Assembly: GCA_024515975.1 (NCBI GenBank)
Contig: JAMSKV010000019.1
Coordinates: 1 to 45,046, forward strand
Reading direction: 5' to 3'
DNA: 45,046 nucleotides
Source of the DNA: Endosaccharibacter trunci
Lineage (GTDB): Bacteria; Pseudomonadota; Alphaproteobacteria; Acetobacterales; Acetobacteraceae
The stretch's first letter is position 1. Each line of letters begins with the position of its first letter. Shown here piece by piece: positions 32,296 to 41,544 of this stretch. The translations under genes were made by a program, and so were the position numbers. The notes below the pieces were generated by a model. It was given only the letters and a program-made list of their open reading frames with translations, ran no database searches and was not told where the DNA came from.

Positions 32296-33408
32296 ATGTC
32301 GCGCCGACTCATCACGCCCAGTGAGCGAAGCAAGCTCGACCCGTTCGTCGTAGCGACCGGCGATGCGTCCCCGCGCGATCAGCGTGACCTCATGGAGCGG
32401 CCATTCTTCTCGCTGGCCAAGGCCAAGCGCACCACGCCGATCCTCTACGAGGCCGGCGATGTCAGGGTCGAGGTCTTCGCCGTGCCCGAACATGGCATGG
32501 CGACCATCTGGGATGCCGACGTGCTGATCTGGGCCGCCAGCCAGATCGTCGAGGCGGAAAATCTCGGCTTCAAGACGTCGCGCTTCCTGCGCTTCACGCC
32601 CTATCAGCTTCTGACGGCTGTGAGTCGTCAGACCGGCGCGCGCGATTACAAGCTCCTGAAAGGCGCACTCGCCCGACTGCAATCGACCGTCATCCGCACG
32701 ACGATCCGCAATGGCGAGCATTGGCGCCGCCACCAATTTTCCTGGATCAACGAGTGGGAGGAATGCACCACCCGCGATGGCCGCGTCGAGGGCATGGAGT
32801 TCGTCCTCCCCGACTGGTTCTACCGCGGCGTCATCGACCGTTCGCTCGTGCTCGCCATCGACCCGGCCTATTTTCGCCTGACCGGCGGCATTGAGCGCTG
32901 GCTCTATCGCGTCGCTCGCAAGCATGCCGGCCGCCAGCCCAAGGGTTGGCTCTTCGAAGTTGCGCACCTGCACGAGAAATCCGGAAGCCTGGTGCGCGCC
33001 TCGGATTTCGCGCTCCAGCTCCGCCGCATCACCGCCCGTCAGCCGCTCCCCGGCTATCGGCTCCGCATCGAGCGCGACGGGCGACGCGAATTGCTGCGCA
33101 TCCTGCCGGCGCATCTGTCCACAGCGCCTGTGGATGGCGCTGTGGAAGCGTTCGGGACTTCGCACGCAAACGGTATCGGGATTTCGCACGCAGCCCTATC
33201 GGGACTTCGCACGCACGAACCGCAGCTAACCCTTTGGCCTGAAACCGCGATTCCGGGCCTTAACTTAGAGTCTAACTTAGAATCTAACTCTTGTAGTTGG
33301 GGCGACCGTTCTGCGGATAACCGCCTCTCAACCGCCGCACCGCCGCCAATTCAGCCGACCCGACAGCCGTCGCTACCCTTCAGCCATAAGCCGAGAGGGA
33401 AGAGATGA
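32296..33408 (+). CDS. Replication initiator protein A family (RPA)
   Basis: This 370-residue protein belongs to the replication initiator protein A family of plasmids and ICEs: DLMERPFFSLAK, ILYEAGDVRVEVFAVPEHG, IWDADVLIWAASQI and LKGALARLQSTVIRTTI are characteristic. It probably starts replication of the excised circle. The C-terminal 80 residues are variable and encode DNA repeats (33152-33215 and 33261-33289). The parA ATG overlaps its stop (ATGA at 33405). The initiator call is firm; use of the inner repeats as origin is inferred. Confidence 0.9.
   Translation: MSRRLITPSERSKLDPFVVATGDASPRDQRDLMERPFFSLAKAKRTTPILYEAGDVRVEVFAVPEHGMATIWDADVLIWAASQIVEAENLGFKTSRFLRFTPYQLLTAVSRQTGARDYKLLKGALARLQSTVIRTTIRNGEHWRRHQFSWINEWEECTTRDGRVEGMEFVLPDWFYRGVIDRSLVLAIDPAYFRLTGGIERWLYRVARKHAGRQPKGWLFEVAHLHEKSGSLVRASDFALQLRRITARQPLPGYRLRIERDGRRELLRILPAHLSTAPVDGAVEAFGTSHANGIGISHAALSGLRTHEPQLTLWPETAIPGLNLESNLESNSCSWGDRSADNRLSTAAPPPIQPTRQPSLPFSHKPRGKR
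33152..33215 (+). repeat. Three iterons inside the rep gene
   Basis: TCGGGACTTCGCACGCA occurs at 33152-33168 and 33199-33215 and, with one change (T for C), at 33176-33192. Spacing is 24 and 23 bp, about two helical turns, as in replication iterons. Confidence 0.8.
33261..33289 (+). repeat. AT-rich tandem repeat beside the iterons
   Basis: TAACTTAGAGTC (33261-33272), TAACTTAGAATC (33273-33284) and a partial TAACT follow in tandem. It is the most AT-rich stretch nearby and lies 46 bp after the third iteron, as a DNA unwinding element would. Confidence 0.7.
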
Positions 33409-34043
33409 TCATCGCCCTCCTCAACCAGAAGGGCGGCGTCGGGAAGACGACGCTCGCGCTGCACCTCGCCGGCGAATGGGCCTTGCACGGCAAGCGCGTC
33501 ACACTGGTCGACGCCGACCCGCAAGGCTCGGCGCTGGACTGGTCGCAGCAGCGTGCGCGGGAGAATGTCTCCAGGCTGTTCGGCGTCTTGGGCTTGGCCC
33601 GCGACACGCTTCATCGCGAAGCGCCCGAGATCGCCCGCAGCGCCGACCACGTCGTCATCGACGGGCCGCCGCGCGTGGCGGGCCTGATGCGCTCGGCGTT
33701 GCTCGCGGCCGACCTGGTGCTGATCCCCGTGCAACCGTCGCCGCTCGATGGTTGGGCATCGGCCGAGATGCTGGCCCTGCTACGCGAGGCGCGCATCTAC
33801 CGCCCGCAGCTCGCCGCCCGCTTTGTGCTGAATCGCTGCGGCGCACGCACGGTCATCGCCCGTGAGACGGCAGAAACGCTCGTCGATCACGATCCGCCGT
33901 TGCTCGCCAGCACCGTCGGCCAGCGCGTCGTCTTCGCCGACGCCGCGCAATCCGGCCGCCTAGCCTTCGAACTGGCCCAGCAGAGCGCCGCGGCCCGTGA
34001 GATCGCCGCGCTCGCTGCCGAGGTCGCGAGGCTCGCCCCATGA
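33405..34043 (+). CDS. parA: ParA-family ATPase
   Basis: This 212-residue ParA/Soj ATPase has the deviant Walker A KGGVGKTT (residues 9-16), VDADPQGSALDW, and a VVIDGPP Walker B-like strand. ParA proteins of ICEs of this family are short and sit next to rep. It likely partitions or stabilises the excised circle. The start overlaps rep and its stop overlaps the methyltransferase start, so the genes are coupled. The RHH-like gene at 34798 may be its DNA-binding partner. Confidence 0.92.
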   Translation: MIIALLNQKGGVGKTTLALHLAGEWALHGKRVTLVDADPQGSALDWSQQRARENVSRLFGVLGLARDTLHREAPEIARSADHVVIDGPPRVAGLMRSALLAADLVLIPVQPSPLDGWASAEMLALLREARIYRPQLAARFVLNRCGARTVIARETAETLVDHDPPLLASTVGQRVVFADAAQSGRLAFELAQQSAAAREIAALAAEVARLAP

Positions 34044-34801
34044 CCCATCACCCCACCAATACGGTCCTGGCCGGCGATTGCCGCACGCTGATGCCGGCGC
34101 ACGGCCCGTTCGACCTCATCATCGCCGACCCGCCCTATGGTGACACGTCGCTGGCCTGGGATCGGCGGGTCGACGGCTGGCTGCCGCTCGCGCATGCCGC
34201 TCTCGGTCCCGCCGGCTCCTTGTGGGTGTTCGGCTCGCTGCGTTGCTTCATGGCGACCGCCGCCGCCTTCCGCGACGCCGGCTGGAAATACGCGCAGGAA
34301 ATCGTCTGGGAAAAGCAGAACGGCAGCAGCTTCCACGCCGACCGTTTCAAGCGCGTTCACGAATTGGTGGTGCAGTTCTACCGGGTCGGTACAGCCTGGG
34401 CCGAAATCTACAACGACGTCCAGATGACGCCGGACGCCACCGCCCGCACCATGCGGCGGAAGAGGCGCCCACCCCATACCGGCCATATCGAGGCCGGCCA
34501 CTATGTCAGCGAGGACGGCGGGCCGCGCCTCATGCGCTCCGTCATCTACGCACGCAACGCGCACGGCCACGCGATCCATCCGACCGAGAAACCGGCCGCG
34601 CTGCTCGAAATCCTCGTCCGCACAAGCTGCCCGCCGGGCGCCCTGGTTGGCGACTGGTTCGCGGGCTCCGGTGCCGTCGGCGAAGCGTGCCGACTCACAG
34701 GCCGCCGCTATCTCGGTTGTGAGATCGATGCCGCGATGGCCGAACGGGCCCAGGCGCGCATCGCCGGCGTGCTGCCGTTTGATCACGGAGCCGGCGCATG
34801 A
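34040..34801 (+). CDS. DNA N6-adenine/N4-cytosine methyltransferase
   Basis: This 253-residue enzyme has DPPY (residues 30-33) followed much later by DWFAGSGAVG, the SAM-binding motif; the order places it in the beta class of amino methyltransferases. It has HPTEKPAAL in between, as in stand-alone DNA methylases of mobile elements. No restriction enzyme is adjacent. A role in protecting the element from host restriction, or as a solitary regulator of transfer, is possible. It is a regular part of this ICE backbone. Confidence 0.88.
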   Translation: MTHHPTNTVLAGDCRTLMPAHGPFDLIIADPPYGDTSLAWDRRVDGWLPLAHAALGPAGSLWVFGSLRCFMATAAAFRDAGWKYAQEIVWEKQNGSSFHADRFKRVHELVVQFYRVGTAWAEIYNDVQMTPDATARTMRRKRRPPHTGHIEAGHYVSEDGGPRLMRSVIYARNAHGHAIHPTEKPAALLEILVRTSCPPGALVGDWFAGSGAVGEACRLTGRRYLGCEIDAAMAERAQARIAGVLPFDHGAGA

Positions 34802-35052
34802 GCGAGCGCTCCGCCAAGCGCGGTTTTGCCTCCCGACCGGGCGACGCCGAGAGCTGGGTCAAGACCACTGATGCACCGGCGCGCCGCATGGATGACGCTG
34901 CAGCCTTCACCGCTCGGCTGACGATCGACATCACCTCGGCGCTGCGCGGCCGGATCAAGGTCGCGGCCTTCCGCCGCGGAATCACCGTCGCCGACATGCT
35001 GCGCGACCTCCTGACGCGCGAATTTCCCGCCGACCCCGGAGCCCCGTCATGA
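34798..35052 (+). CDS. Small RHH-like protein
   Basis: This 84-residue protein ends with TARLTIDITSALRGRIKVAA and GITVADMLRDLLTREFP, a strand-helix-helix like ParG/RHH DNA-binding proteins. The N-terminal half is basic and probably flexible. It overlaps the methyltransferase stop (ATGA) and is itself overlapped by the next gene. Pairing with ParA is a guess from location. Confidence 0.7.
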   Translation: MSERSAKRGFASRPGDAESWVKTTDAPARRMDDAAAFTARLTIDITSALRGRIKVAAFRRGITVADMLRDLLTREFPADPGAPS

Positions 35053-35570
35053 ATGACAACGAGCCGCAACCGGCGCTGCGCGTCGCGCCGTCGCCACATC
35101 GGCGCACCGCGCCGCTGACCCATGTCGAGCTGACCTGGATCGAGAAGAAGATTGAGCATTGGCTGCGCTTTGGCCGCCGCGCCGAGGAGAAGATCCTCGA
35201 CCGCCGGCGCAGCATCTCCAGCTTCATGCCGGGCAGCATCTTCGCCTTCGTGCGCTGGGCGTCGAACGATTTTGGGACCGTCGTCTCGCGGATAGACATC
35301 GTGCGCGCGGTCGAGCCCGGCGCGCGCTACCAGACGCTGCCCTTCGTGCGCCCTGGCGGCGAGATCCTGCTGCGCGTCGATAGCTGGCCGAAGGTCGAGC
35401 GCGTGCTGCAGGCGATCGACGCCGTCGAGGCGCTCGACGTCGATCCGGCCGATGCTGCGCCGGAATACTGGCGTCATCTCCATAACCGTCTCGCCGCCGG
35501 CCACGAGCCGCGCGCCTACACGCGCGAGCAGCATGTGGCTTGGTTGAAGCGCCGGAGCATCACGCCATGA
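35049..35570 (+). CDS. DUF2840 protein
   Basis: This 173-residue protein matches DUF2840: LTHVELTWIEKKIEHWLRFG, RRRSISSFMPGSIFAFVRWA and FVRPGGEILLRVDSW. The family is found almost only in alphaproteobacterial conjugative elements, just before traF. Its function is unknown. The start and stop overlap the neighbours by ATGA. Confidence 0.9.
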   Translation: MNDNEPQPALRVAPSPHRRTAPLTHVELTWIEKKIEHWLRFGRRAEEKILDRRRSISSFMPGSIFAFVRWASNDFGTVVSRIDIVRAVEPGARYQTLPFVRPGGEILLRVDSWPKVERVLQAIDAVEALDVDPADAAPEYWRHLHNRLAAGHEPRAYTREQHVAWLKRRSITP

Positions 35571-36112
35571 GCCGGTTCGGCTACGTCATGGCGACGTATT
35601 TCGCCATGCTCGCCCTTGGCGGCCTGGCGTTCTTTCATCCGGCGCCGCGGCTGATCTGGAACGCCACAGCCAGCACGCCGACTGGCCTCTATGCACTGCG
35701 TCCGGCTGGGCAGCTCCGCGTTCTCGAACTGGTCGCCGTGCGCCCGCCCGAGCCGATCGCGAGTTACCTCGCCGATGGCGGCTTCCTGCCCAAGGGCGTG
35801 CCGCTGCTGAAGCACGTCATGGCGCTGTCCGGGCAGATTGTCTGCCGAGCAGGCGACACGATCACCGTCGATCACGTCGACATCGGCGCAGCGCGAGACC
35901 GTGATCACCTCGGCCGTCCGCTGCCGCGCTGGAGCGACTGCCACACGCTCCGGCCGGGCGAAGTCTTCCTCATGAACCCGACCGTCCCGGACAGCCTGGA
36001 CGGCCGCTACTTCGGCCCGCTCCCCGTCACTTCGATCGTCGCCCGCGCGGTTCCGCTGTGGACCGACGAGGACGATGACGGCCGCTTCGTCTGGCGTGCC
36101 GCCAACGACTGA
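35567..36112 (+). CDS. traF: TraF-like S26 signal peptidase
   Basis: This 181-residue protein has an N-terminal membrane segment (about residues 5-24) and the serine peptidase pair: Ser36 in NATASTPTGLY and Lys82 in PLLKHVMALSG. TraF of RP4-type systems processes the conjugative pilin to its cyclic form. The ATG at 35567 overlaps the DUF2840 stop. No relative of the pilin gene trbC is in the window; it should lie to the right. Confidence 0.92.
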   Translation: MSRFGYVMATYFAMLALGGLAFFHPAPRLIWNATASTPTGLYALRPAGQLRVLELVAVRPPEPIASYLADGGFLPKGVPLLKHVMALSGQIVCRAGDTITVDHVDIGAARDRDHLGRPLPRWSDCHTLRPGEVFLMNPTVPDSLDGRYFGPLPVTSIVARAVPLWTDEDDDGRFVWRAAND

Positions 36113-36149
36113 ATCCGCCTCCCAACCCGCCAGCCAAGGAGACTTCCCA

Positions 36150-36482
36150 ATGCAGATCGGTCAATTCACCCGCAGCAAGTCCGGCTACTCCGGGCGCATC
36201 CAATCCCTGTCGCTCGACGCCGAGCTGGTGCTCGTGCCGGCCGATCACAGCGACGCCGAGAACGCGCCGGACTATCGCATCCATCTCGGTGATGGCGACG
36301 GGCCAGAGGTCGGCGCGGGCTGGAAGCGCACCGGCGAGAAGGCCGGCGAGTACGTCTCGCTGGTCATCGACGGCCCGGTCCTGACGCAGCCGATCCGCGC
36401 CAACCTCTTCCAATCGGGCGACGACAAGACCGCCTGGGTGCTGAACTGGAACCGTCCGCAGAAGCGCGGCGAACGGGATTGA
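36150..36482 (+). CDS. DUF736 protein, copy 2
   Basis: This 110-residue DUF736 protein begins MQIGQFTRSKSGYSGRIQS and contains PDYRIHLGDG, EVGAGWKRTG and YVSLVIDGPVLTQPIRANL. It resembles the copy at 28071 in layout but is clearly diverged. AAGGAGAC precedes the ATG. It lies between traF and the transglycosylase gene in the transfer region. Confidence 0.9.
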   Translation: MQIGQFTRSKSGYSGRIQSLSLDAELVLVPADHSDAENAPDYRIHLGDGDGPEVGAGWKRTGEKAGEYVSLVIDGPVLTQPIRANLFQSGDDKTAWVLNWNRPQKRGERD

Positions 36483-36666
36483 CGGCATGCGGTCCGTGCT
36501 CCCGATCATGCGTCGGACAATCCGCCGAACCTCCATCCCTTTGTTCGCGGAAAGACCGTCTCATCCCTTCGTCCCGCTCGACGACCCGTCGGCCGTCGCG
36601 CGCAGACGCGGTCAAGGGCGGCCATCGGCCGGCGCTTGCGCCTTGCCCTTGACGGCGGCGAGCACG

Positions 36667-37419
36667 ATGGCGCGCTGGCGTCAAAGCGGAGACAGAGCGC
36701 GCTTTCGTATCGCCCTCCTAGTGCTCGCCACCATGTCGACTGTCAGCCTGCCCCGTGTTGCTGTCCACGCCCAGACGGCGCCTCTCGATCTGCACGCACC
36801 GAGCGATCCATATGCTGGTCAAATCGCCGAGGCTGCGCAGCGCTTCGGTATTCCGACGGCATGGATACGGGCGATCATGCGCGTCGAGAGCCGCGGCGAT
36901 CGGCATGCCGTCTCGCCCAAGGGCGCGCTGGGGCTGATGCAGATCATGCCGGCGACCTGGGCGGAGTTGCGCACTCGCTATGGTCTCGGCCGTGATCCCT
37001 TCGATCCACGCGACAATATCTTGGCGGGAGCGGCCTTCTTGCGCGAGATGCACGACCGCTACGGATCGCCGGGCTTCCTCGCGGCCTACAATGCAGGGCC
37101 GGGTCGATACGAGGACTACCGCGATCGCCGCCGTCCGTTGCCGGCCGAGACGGTCGCTTATGTCGCGGCGCTCGTCCCTTTTGTCGGGGACGGCGCGATC
37201 GATGGGCCTGTCCTGGTGGCGGCCTCCGATCCGTCGTCCTGGACACAGGCGCCGCTCTTCATCACGCGGTCGGCAGGCACTGAACCCGCCGGTCGCGCGA
37301 CATCCAAGCAGCAGCCGAACGACACGCCGGCCATCGTCGCCGTGCGCGACCTCTCCGCCATCGCACCGCAATCAGGCGAACTGTTCGTGCCCGTGTCTGC
37401 ATCGGGGCCGCAGCGATGA
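36667..37419 (+). CDS. Lytic transglycosylase with signal peptide (VirB1-like)
   Basis: This is a 250-residue protein. I chose the ATG at 36667 because it gives a signal peptide (basic MARWRQSGDRARFR, a hydrophobic stretch, then VAVHAQ). A start at 36487 would add 60 unusual residues. The SLT domain shows the catalytic Glu in MRVESRGDRHA, then GALGLMQIMPATW and LAAYNAGPGRY. It would open peptidoglycan for the transfer channel in the periplasm. The C terminus of about 60 residues is Pro-rich. Confidence 0.87.
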   Translation: MARWRQSGDRARFRIALLVLATMSTVSLPRVAVHAQTAPLDLHAPSDPYAGQIAEAAQRFGIPTAWIRAIMRVESRGDRHAVSPKGALGLMQIMPATWAELRTRYGLGRDPFDPRDNILAGAAFLREMHDRYGSPGFLAAYNAGPGRYEDYRDRRRPLPAETVAYVAALVPFVGDGAIDGPVLVAASDPSSWTQAPLFITRSAGTEPAGRATSKQQPNDTPAIVAVRDLSAIAPQSGELFVPVSASGPQR

Positions 37420-37605
37420 CCCCGCTGTCCGCCAGTCTTTCGTTCGCGGCGAGTTCACCGTCAGCGCGCACCCTTCTTGGCGACGTGGTGTTCTTTTGCC
37501 CTTCCATGGGCGGCATTGAAGCTCCCAGGTACGATTTCGTAGGCAAACGTGGTGCAGCGTGCTTCCTGGAAGAAGGAAGGGCGGACAGGGGAGGAGCGCA
37601 GAAAC

Positions 37606-37660
37606 CAACCGACCGAGGGCCAGATAAAAGGCCGCAAGGTGCGGCTCTGTCGGTCGGTTG
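37606..37660. other. oriT candidate: nested inverted repeats
   Basis: CAACCGACCGA (37606-37616) and TCGGTCGGTTG (37650-37660) are perfect inverted repeats with 33 bases between. These hold a second hairpin, GCCGCA-AGG-TGCGGC (37631-37645). The structure lies in a gene-free gap (37420-37773) directly before the relaxase gene, the usual place of an origin of transfer. No nick consensus was identified. The rest of the gap shows only GC-rich repeats of unclear meaning. Confidence 0.5.
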
Positions 37661-37773
37661 TTTTCGTTGGTGTTTTTGGCTGATCCGGCAATGTGTGGCC
37701 TGCGCGCGCAATGTGCGCTGCGACCTCAACTCTTTGCCGAGCCTGAGTTTTCCGCACATTGCCGGGGCCGGCG

Positions 37774-39513
37774 ATGGCTGAAGAGAACGACTTCCAGCCC
37801 CGGCCAGGCCGCATCCGCTCTGCGCGGGCCCAGCGGATCAAGCCGTTCATCGCCCAGGCGCTCGCGGCCGCGCAGCGCGCTGGCGGCGGCGTCTCGCGGC
37901 AAGGTAAGCTCAGGAGCGGTAATCGCTCGACCTTCGGCCGTGGCCGTGTCGCCGCTATCCGGGCGAACCATCTGCTGACGGGCCGCTCGCGCCTGGTGAC
38001 GGTGAAAGTGCGCGTCGTCCGCCACACCGCGCGCTCGGCGCCGCTCGGCGCCCATCTCAACTATCTCCGGCGCGAGGGCGTCACCCGGGATGGGGAGAAG
38101 GCAAGGCTGTTCGGTCCGGAGACCGAGGACGCCGATCCGAAGGCCTTCGCCGAGCGGAGCGACGGCGACCGCCACCACTTCCGCTTCATCGTCTCGCCTG
38201 AGGATGCGCCGGAGATGGCCGACCTCAAGGGCTACGCCCGCGAGTTGGTCGGCCAGATGGAGAAGGACCTCGGCACCAAGCTCGATTGGGTCGCCGCCGA
38301 TCACTGGAACACCCAGCATCCGCACGTCCACATCATCGTACGCGGCGTTGCCGATGACGGCCAGGACCTCGTTATCTCCCGCGACTACATCAAGGAGGGC
38401 ATGCGCGCCCGCGCCCAGGATCTGGTCACGCAGGAACTCGGGCTGCGCAGCGATATCGACATCCGCCATGCCCTTGAGCGCCAGGTCGAGGCGGAGCGTT
38501 GGACCCAGCTCGACCGGCAGCTCGTGCGCGACGCCGGCCGGCAGGGCGTTATCGACGTCGCGCCCTCTCCGGGACAGGAGCCGGACCCGTTCCAGTCGCT
38601 GAAGGTCGGACGCCTGCGGCATCTGGAGAGTCTCGGCCTCGCCCATCAGGTCGGCGCCGGCCAATGGACGATGGACGAGGCGGCCGAGACGATACTGCGC
38701 GAGTTGGGCGAGCGCGGCGATATCATCAAGCGCATCCATCGCGGTTTGCGAGAGCGCGGGATCGAACGCGCGGCCGCGAGCTACGTGCTGGCCGGCGAGA
38801 GCCTCGATGTGCCCGTCATCGGCCGGCTGGTGGATCGCGGTCTCGATGACGAACTGAAAGGGACAGCCTATGCCGTGATCGACGGCGTCGACGGCCGCAC
38901 CCACCACATCAAATTCCCCGACCTCGACGCGACCGGCGATAGCGCCCCGGGCTCCGTGGTCGAGCTGCGCAAGTTCGACGACGCGCAGGGACGTCGGCGC
39001 GTGGCGCTGGCCGTGCGGTCGGACCTCGCCATTGAGGATCAGGTGACGGCCAGCGGCGCGACCTGGCTCGATCGGCAGGCGGTTGCGCGCGATCCCGTGG
39101 CGCTGGGCCAGACGGGTTTCGGCGCCGAGGTTCGCGATGCGATGGACCGGCGGGCCGAGCAGCTCATCGAGCAGGGCCTCGCCGAGCGCCAGGCGCGCGG
39201 AGTCACCTTCTCCCAGGGCCTGATCGGCACGCTCCGGCGCCGCGAGGTTGAAGCCCTGGGCGAACGGCTCGCCGCCGAGACGGGGCAGACCTTCAACCAG
39301 GCCGCCTCCGGCGAATACGTCGCCGGGTCATACCGTCAGCACTTCGCGCTCGCCTCCGGGCGCTTCGCCATGATCGACGACGGTCTCGGCTTCCAGCTCG
39401 TGCCCTGGACCCCATCACTCGAAAAGCAGCTCGGCCGACACGTCTCCGGCGTCGCGCGCGATGACGGCGGCGTCGATTGGGGCTTCGGCCGCAACAGAGG
39501 AATCGGCATGTGA
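37774..39513 (+). CDS. rlxS: DUF3363 relaxase (VirD2/RlxS type)
   Basis: This 579-residue relaxase has the N-terminal nuclease core: AHLNYLRREG as the likely catalytic tyrosine, DRHHFRFIVSPED, and HWNTQHPHVHIIVRG with the metal-binding histidines (His182, 184, 186). The DUF3363 region follows. It nicks oriT and pilots the strand to the recipient. The ATG at 37774 is the first after the hairpin-rich gap. The traG GTG overlaps its stop. This matches the RlxS-type relaxase of ICEMlSym-like elements. Confidence 0.92.
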   Translation: MAEENDFQPRPGRIRSARAQRIKPFIAQALAAAQRAGGGVSRQGKLRSGNRSTFGRGRVAAIRANHLLTGRSRLVTVKVRVVRHTARSAPLGAHLNYLRREGVTRDGEKARLFGPETEDADPKAFAERSDGDRHHFRFIVSPEDAPEMADLKGYARELVGQMEKDLGTKLDWVAADHWNTQHPHVHIIVRGVADDGQDLVISRDYIKEGMRARAQDLVTQELGLRSDIDIRHALERQVEAERWTQLDRQLVRDAGRQGVIDVAPSPGQEPDPFQSLKVGRLRHLESLGLAHQVGAGQWTMDEAAETILRELGERGDIIKRIHRGLRERGIERAAASYVLAGESLDVPVIGRLVDRGLDDELKGTAYAVIDGVDGRTHHIKFPDLDATGDSAPGSVVELRKFDDAQGRRRVALAVRSDLAIEDQVTASGATWLDRQAVARDPVALGQTGFGAEVRDAMDRRAEQLIEQGLAERQARGVTFSQGLIGTLRRREVEALGERLAAETGQTFNQAASGEYVAGSYRQHFALASGRFAMIDDGLGFQLVPWTPSLEKQLGRHVSGVARDDGGVDWGFGRNRGIGM

Positions 39514-41537
39514 GCAACACTCAGAACCAGGCCGCTCAGGAAAAACTCGCCGGCATGTCGGCGACCAAAATACTCTGGGGCCAAATCCTCACCGTCTTGG
39601 CGATCATCTTGCTCGCCCTGTGGACCGCCACGGAGTGGACAGCCTGGCGCCTCGGCTTTCAGGCCCAACTCGGCCCCCCATGGTTCGAGCTTCTGCATTT
39701 CCCGATCTACCAGCCGCAATCCTTCTTCTGGTGGTGGTTCGTCTACGACGCCTACGCGCCATCGATCTTCATCGAAGGGGCCTATATCGCGGCGTCGGGT
39801 GGGCTCATTGCTGCGGCAGTGGCCATTGGCATGTCCGTCTGGCGTGCCCGCGAGGCGAAGAACATCGAGACCTACGGCTCCGCGCGCTGGGCGCAGCCGA
39901 AGGAGATGGAACAGGCTGGGTTGCTCGGCCCTGACGGTGTGGTGCTGGGCCGCCATGACCGCGGCTATCTGCGCCACGATGGCCCCGAGCATGTGCTTTG
40001 CTTCGCGCCGACCCGGAGCGGCAAAGGCGTCGGCCTGGTCATCCCATCGCTGCTCACCTGGCCGGGTTCGGCCATCGTTCACGACATCAAGGGGGAGAAC
40101 TGGCAGCTCACCGCAGGCTTCCGGGCGCAGCACGGCCGCGTCCTGCTGTTCGATCCGACCAATGCGAAGTCATCCGCCTATAACCCGCTGCTCGAGGTGC
40201 GTCGCGGCGAATGGGAGGTGCGCGATGTACAGAACATCGCCGACATCCTGGTCGACCCCGAAGGCAGCTTGGAGAAGCGGAACCATTGGGAAAAGACCAG
40301 CCACGCGCTCTTGGTCGGCGCGATTCTGCACGTCCTCTATGCCGAGGAGGACAAGACGCTCGCCGGCGTGGCGTCCTTCCTCTCAGATCCCAAGCGGCCG
40401 ATCGAGTCGACGCTCTCGGCCATGATGCGGACCCCGCATCTCGGCGAGGCGGGCGTCCATCCTGTCGTCGCTTCCGCCGCGCGCGAGCTGCTGAACAAAT
40501 CCGGCAATGAACGATCCGGTGTGCTGAGCACGGCGATGTCGTTCCTCGGCCTCTACCGTGATCCCGTTGTCGCCGAGGTGACGCGCCGCTGCGACTGGCG
40601 GATCGGCGATATCGTGGCAGGCGATCGGCCGACGACGCTCTACCTCGTCGTGCCGCCGTCCGACATCAACCGGACCAAGCCGCTCATCCGCCTGATCCTC
40701 AATCAGGTCGGCCGGCGGCTGACGGAGGACCTGCAGGCCGAGGCCGGGCGACGCCGGCTCCTTTTGATGCTCGACGAGTTCCCTGCGCTCGGCCGCCTGG
40801 ACTTCTTCGAGTCTGCGCTGGCGTTCATGGCAGGCTACGGCATCAAGAGCTTCCTCATCGCTCAGTCGCTGAACCAGATCGAGAAGGCCTACGGCCCGAA
40901 CAACTCGATCCTCGACAACTGCCATGTGCGGGTCAGCTTCGCGACCAACGACGAGCGGACGGCGAAGCGCGTCAGCGACGCGCTCGGCACCGCGACCGAG
41001 ATGAAGGCGATGAAGAACTATGCCGGCAGCCGGCTATCGCCATGGCTCGGCCACCTCATGGTCTCCCGCTCCGAGACCGCCCGCCCGCTGCTGACGCCAG
41101 GCGAGGTCATGCAGCTCCCGCCCAGCGACGAGATCGTCATGGTGTCGGGCCTCCATCCGATCCGGGCGAAGAAGGCGCGCTACTACGAGGATGAACGGTT
41201 TCGAGAGCGGATCGTGGCGCCACCCGTGTCGACGCGACCGAAAGAGGGACGCGCGGACGACTGGAGTTTGCGCCCGCTACCGCCTCGGCCACCGGCGCCG
41301 GCTGGGGTCGATGGCGAGGACACCGACGACGAAGACCCGAAGAACACCGACCGCCGCAAGCAGCCGGAACTCAGCCAAGGCACCATCGAGAAGCAGGCGC
41401 CGATCGAGAATGAGTTCGCGCTCGATCAGGTCGACGAGATGGAGGAGGACGCACCGCGCATCGGCCGCATGAACGACCTCATGCAGGGCCTCGCCCAGCA
41501 AGCCTTGCTCGACCCCGGCGACGATCTCGGGATGTGA
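39510..41537 (+). CDS. traG: TraG/VirD4 coupling protein
   Basis: This 675-residue protein has two N-terminal membrane segments (about residues 20-45 and 85-112), Walker A APTRSGKGVG (about 166-175) and Walker B LLLMLDEFPALG (Asp422). It links the relaxase complex to the secretion channel at the inner membrane. The start is a GTG inside the relaxase stop (ATGTGA). The C-terminal 100 residues are charged. All ATPase motifs are intact. Confidence 0.95.
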   Translation: MSNTQNQAAQEKLAGMSATKILWGQILTVLAIILLALWTATEWTAWRLGFQAQLGPPWFELLHFPIYQPQSFFWWWFVYDAYAPSIFIEGAYIAASGGLIAAAVAIGMSVWRAREAKNIETYGSARWAQPKEMEQAGLLGPDGVVLGRHDRGYLRHDGPEHVLCFAPTRSGKGVGLVIPSLLTWPGSAIVHDIKGENWQLTAGFRAQHGRVLLFDPTNAKSSAYNPLLEVRRGEWEVRDVQNIADILVDPEGSLEKRNHWEKTSHALLVGAILHVLYAEEDKTLAGVASFLSDPKRPIESTLSAMMRTPHLGEAGVHPVVASAARELLNKSGNERSGVLSTAMSFLGLYRDPVVAEVTRRCDWRIGDIVAGDRPTTLYLVVPPSDINRTKPLIRLILNQVGRRLTEDLQAEAGRRRLLLMLDEFPALGRLDFFESALAFMAGYGIKSFLIAQSLNQIEKAYGPNNSILDNCHVRVSFATNDERTAKRVSDALGTATEMKAMKNYAGSRLSPWLGHLMVSRSETARPLLTPGEVMQLPPSDEIVMVSGLHPIRAKKARYYEDERFRERIVAPPVSTRPKEGRADDWSLRPLPPRPPAPAGVDGEDTDDEDPKNTDRRKQPELSQGTIEKQAPIENEFALDQVDEMEEDAPRIGRMNDLMQGLAQQALLDPGDDLGM

Positions 41538-41544
41538 GGCGCTG

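Noticed and set aside
33405-34043. ParA partnered by the ParB-like protein at 24651
   Set aside because: The genes are 7 kb apart and in different transcription units; the RHH-like gene at 34798 is the nearer candidate.
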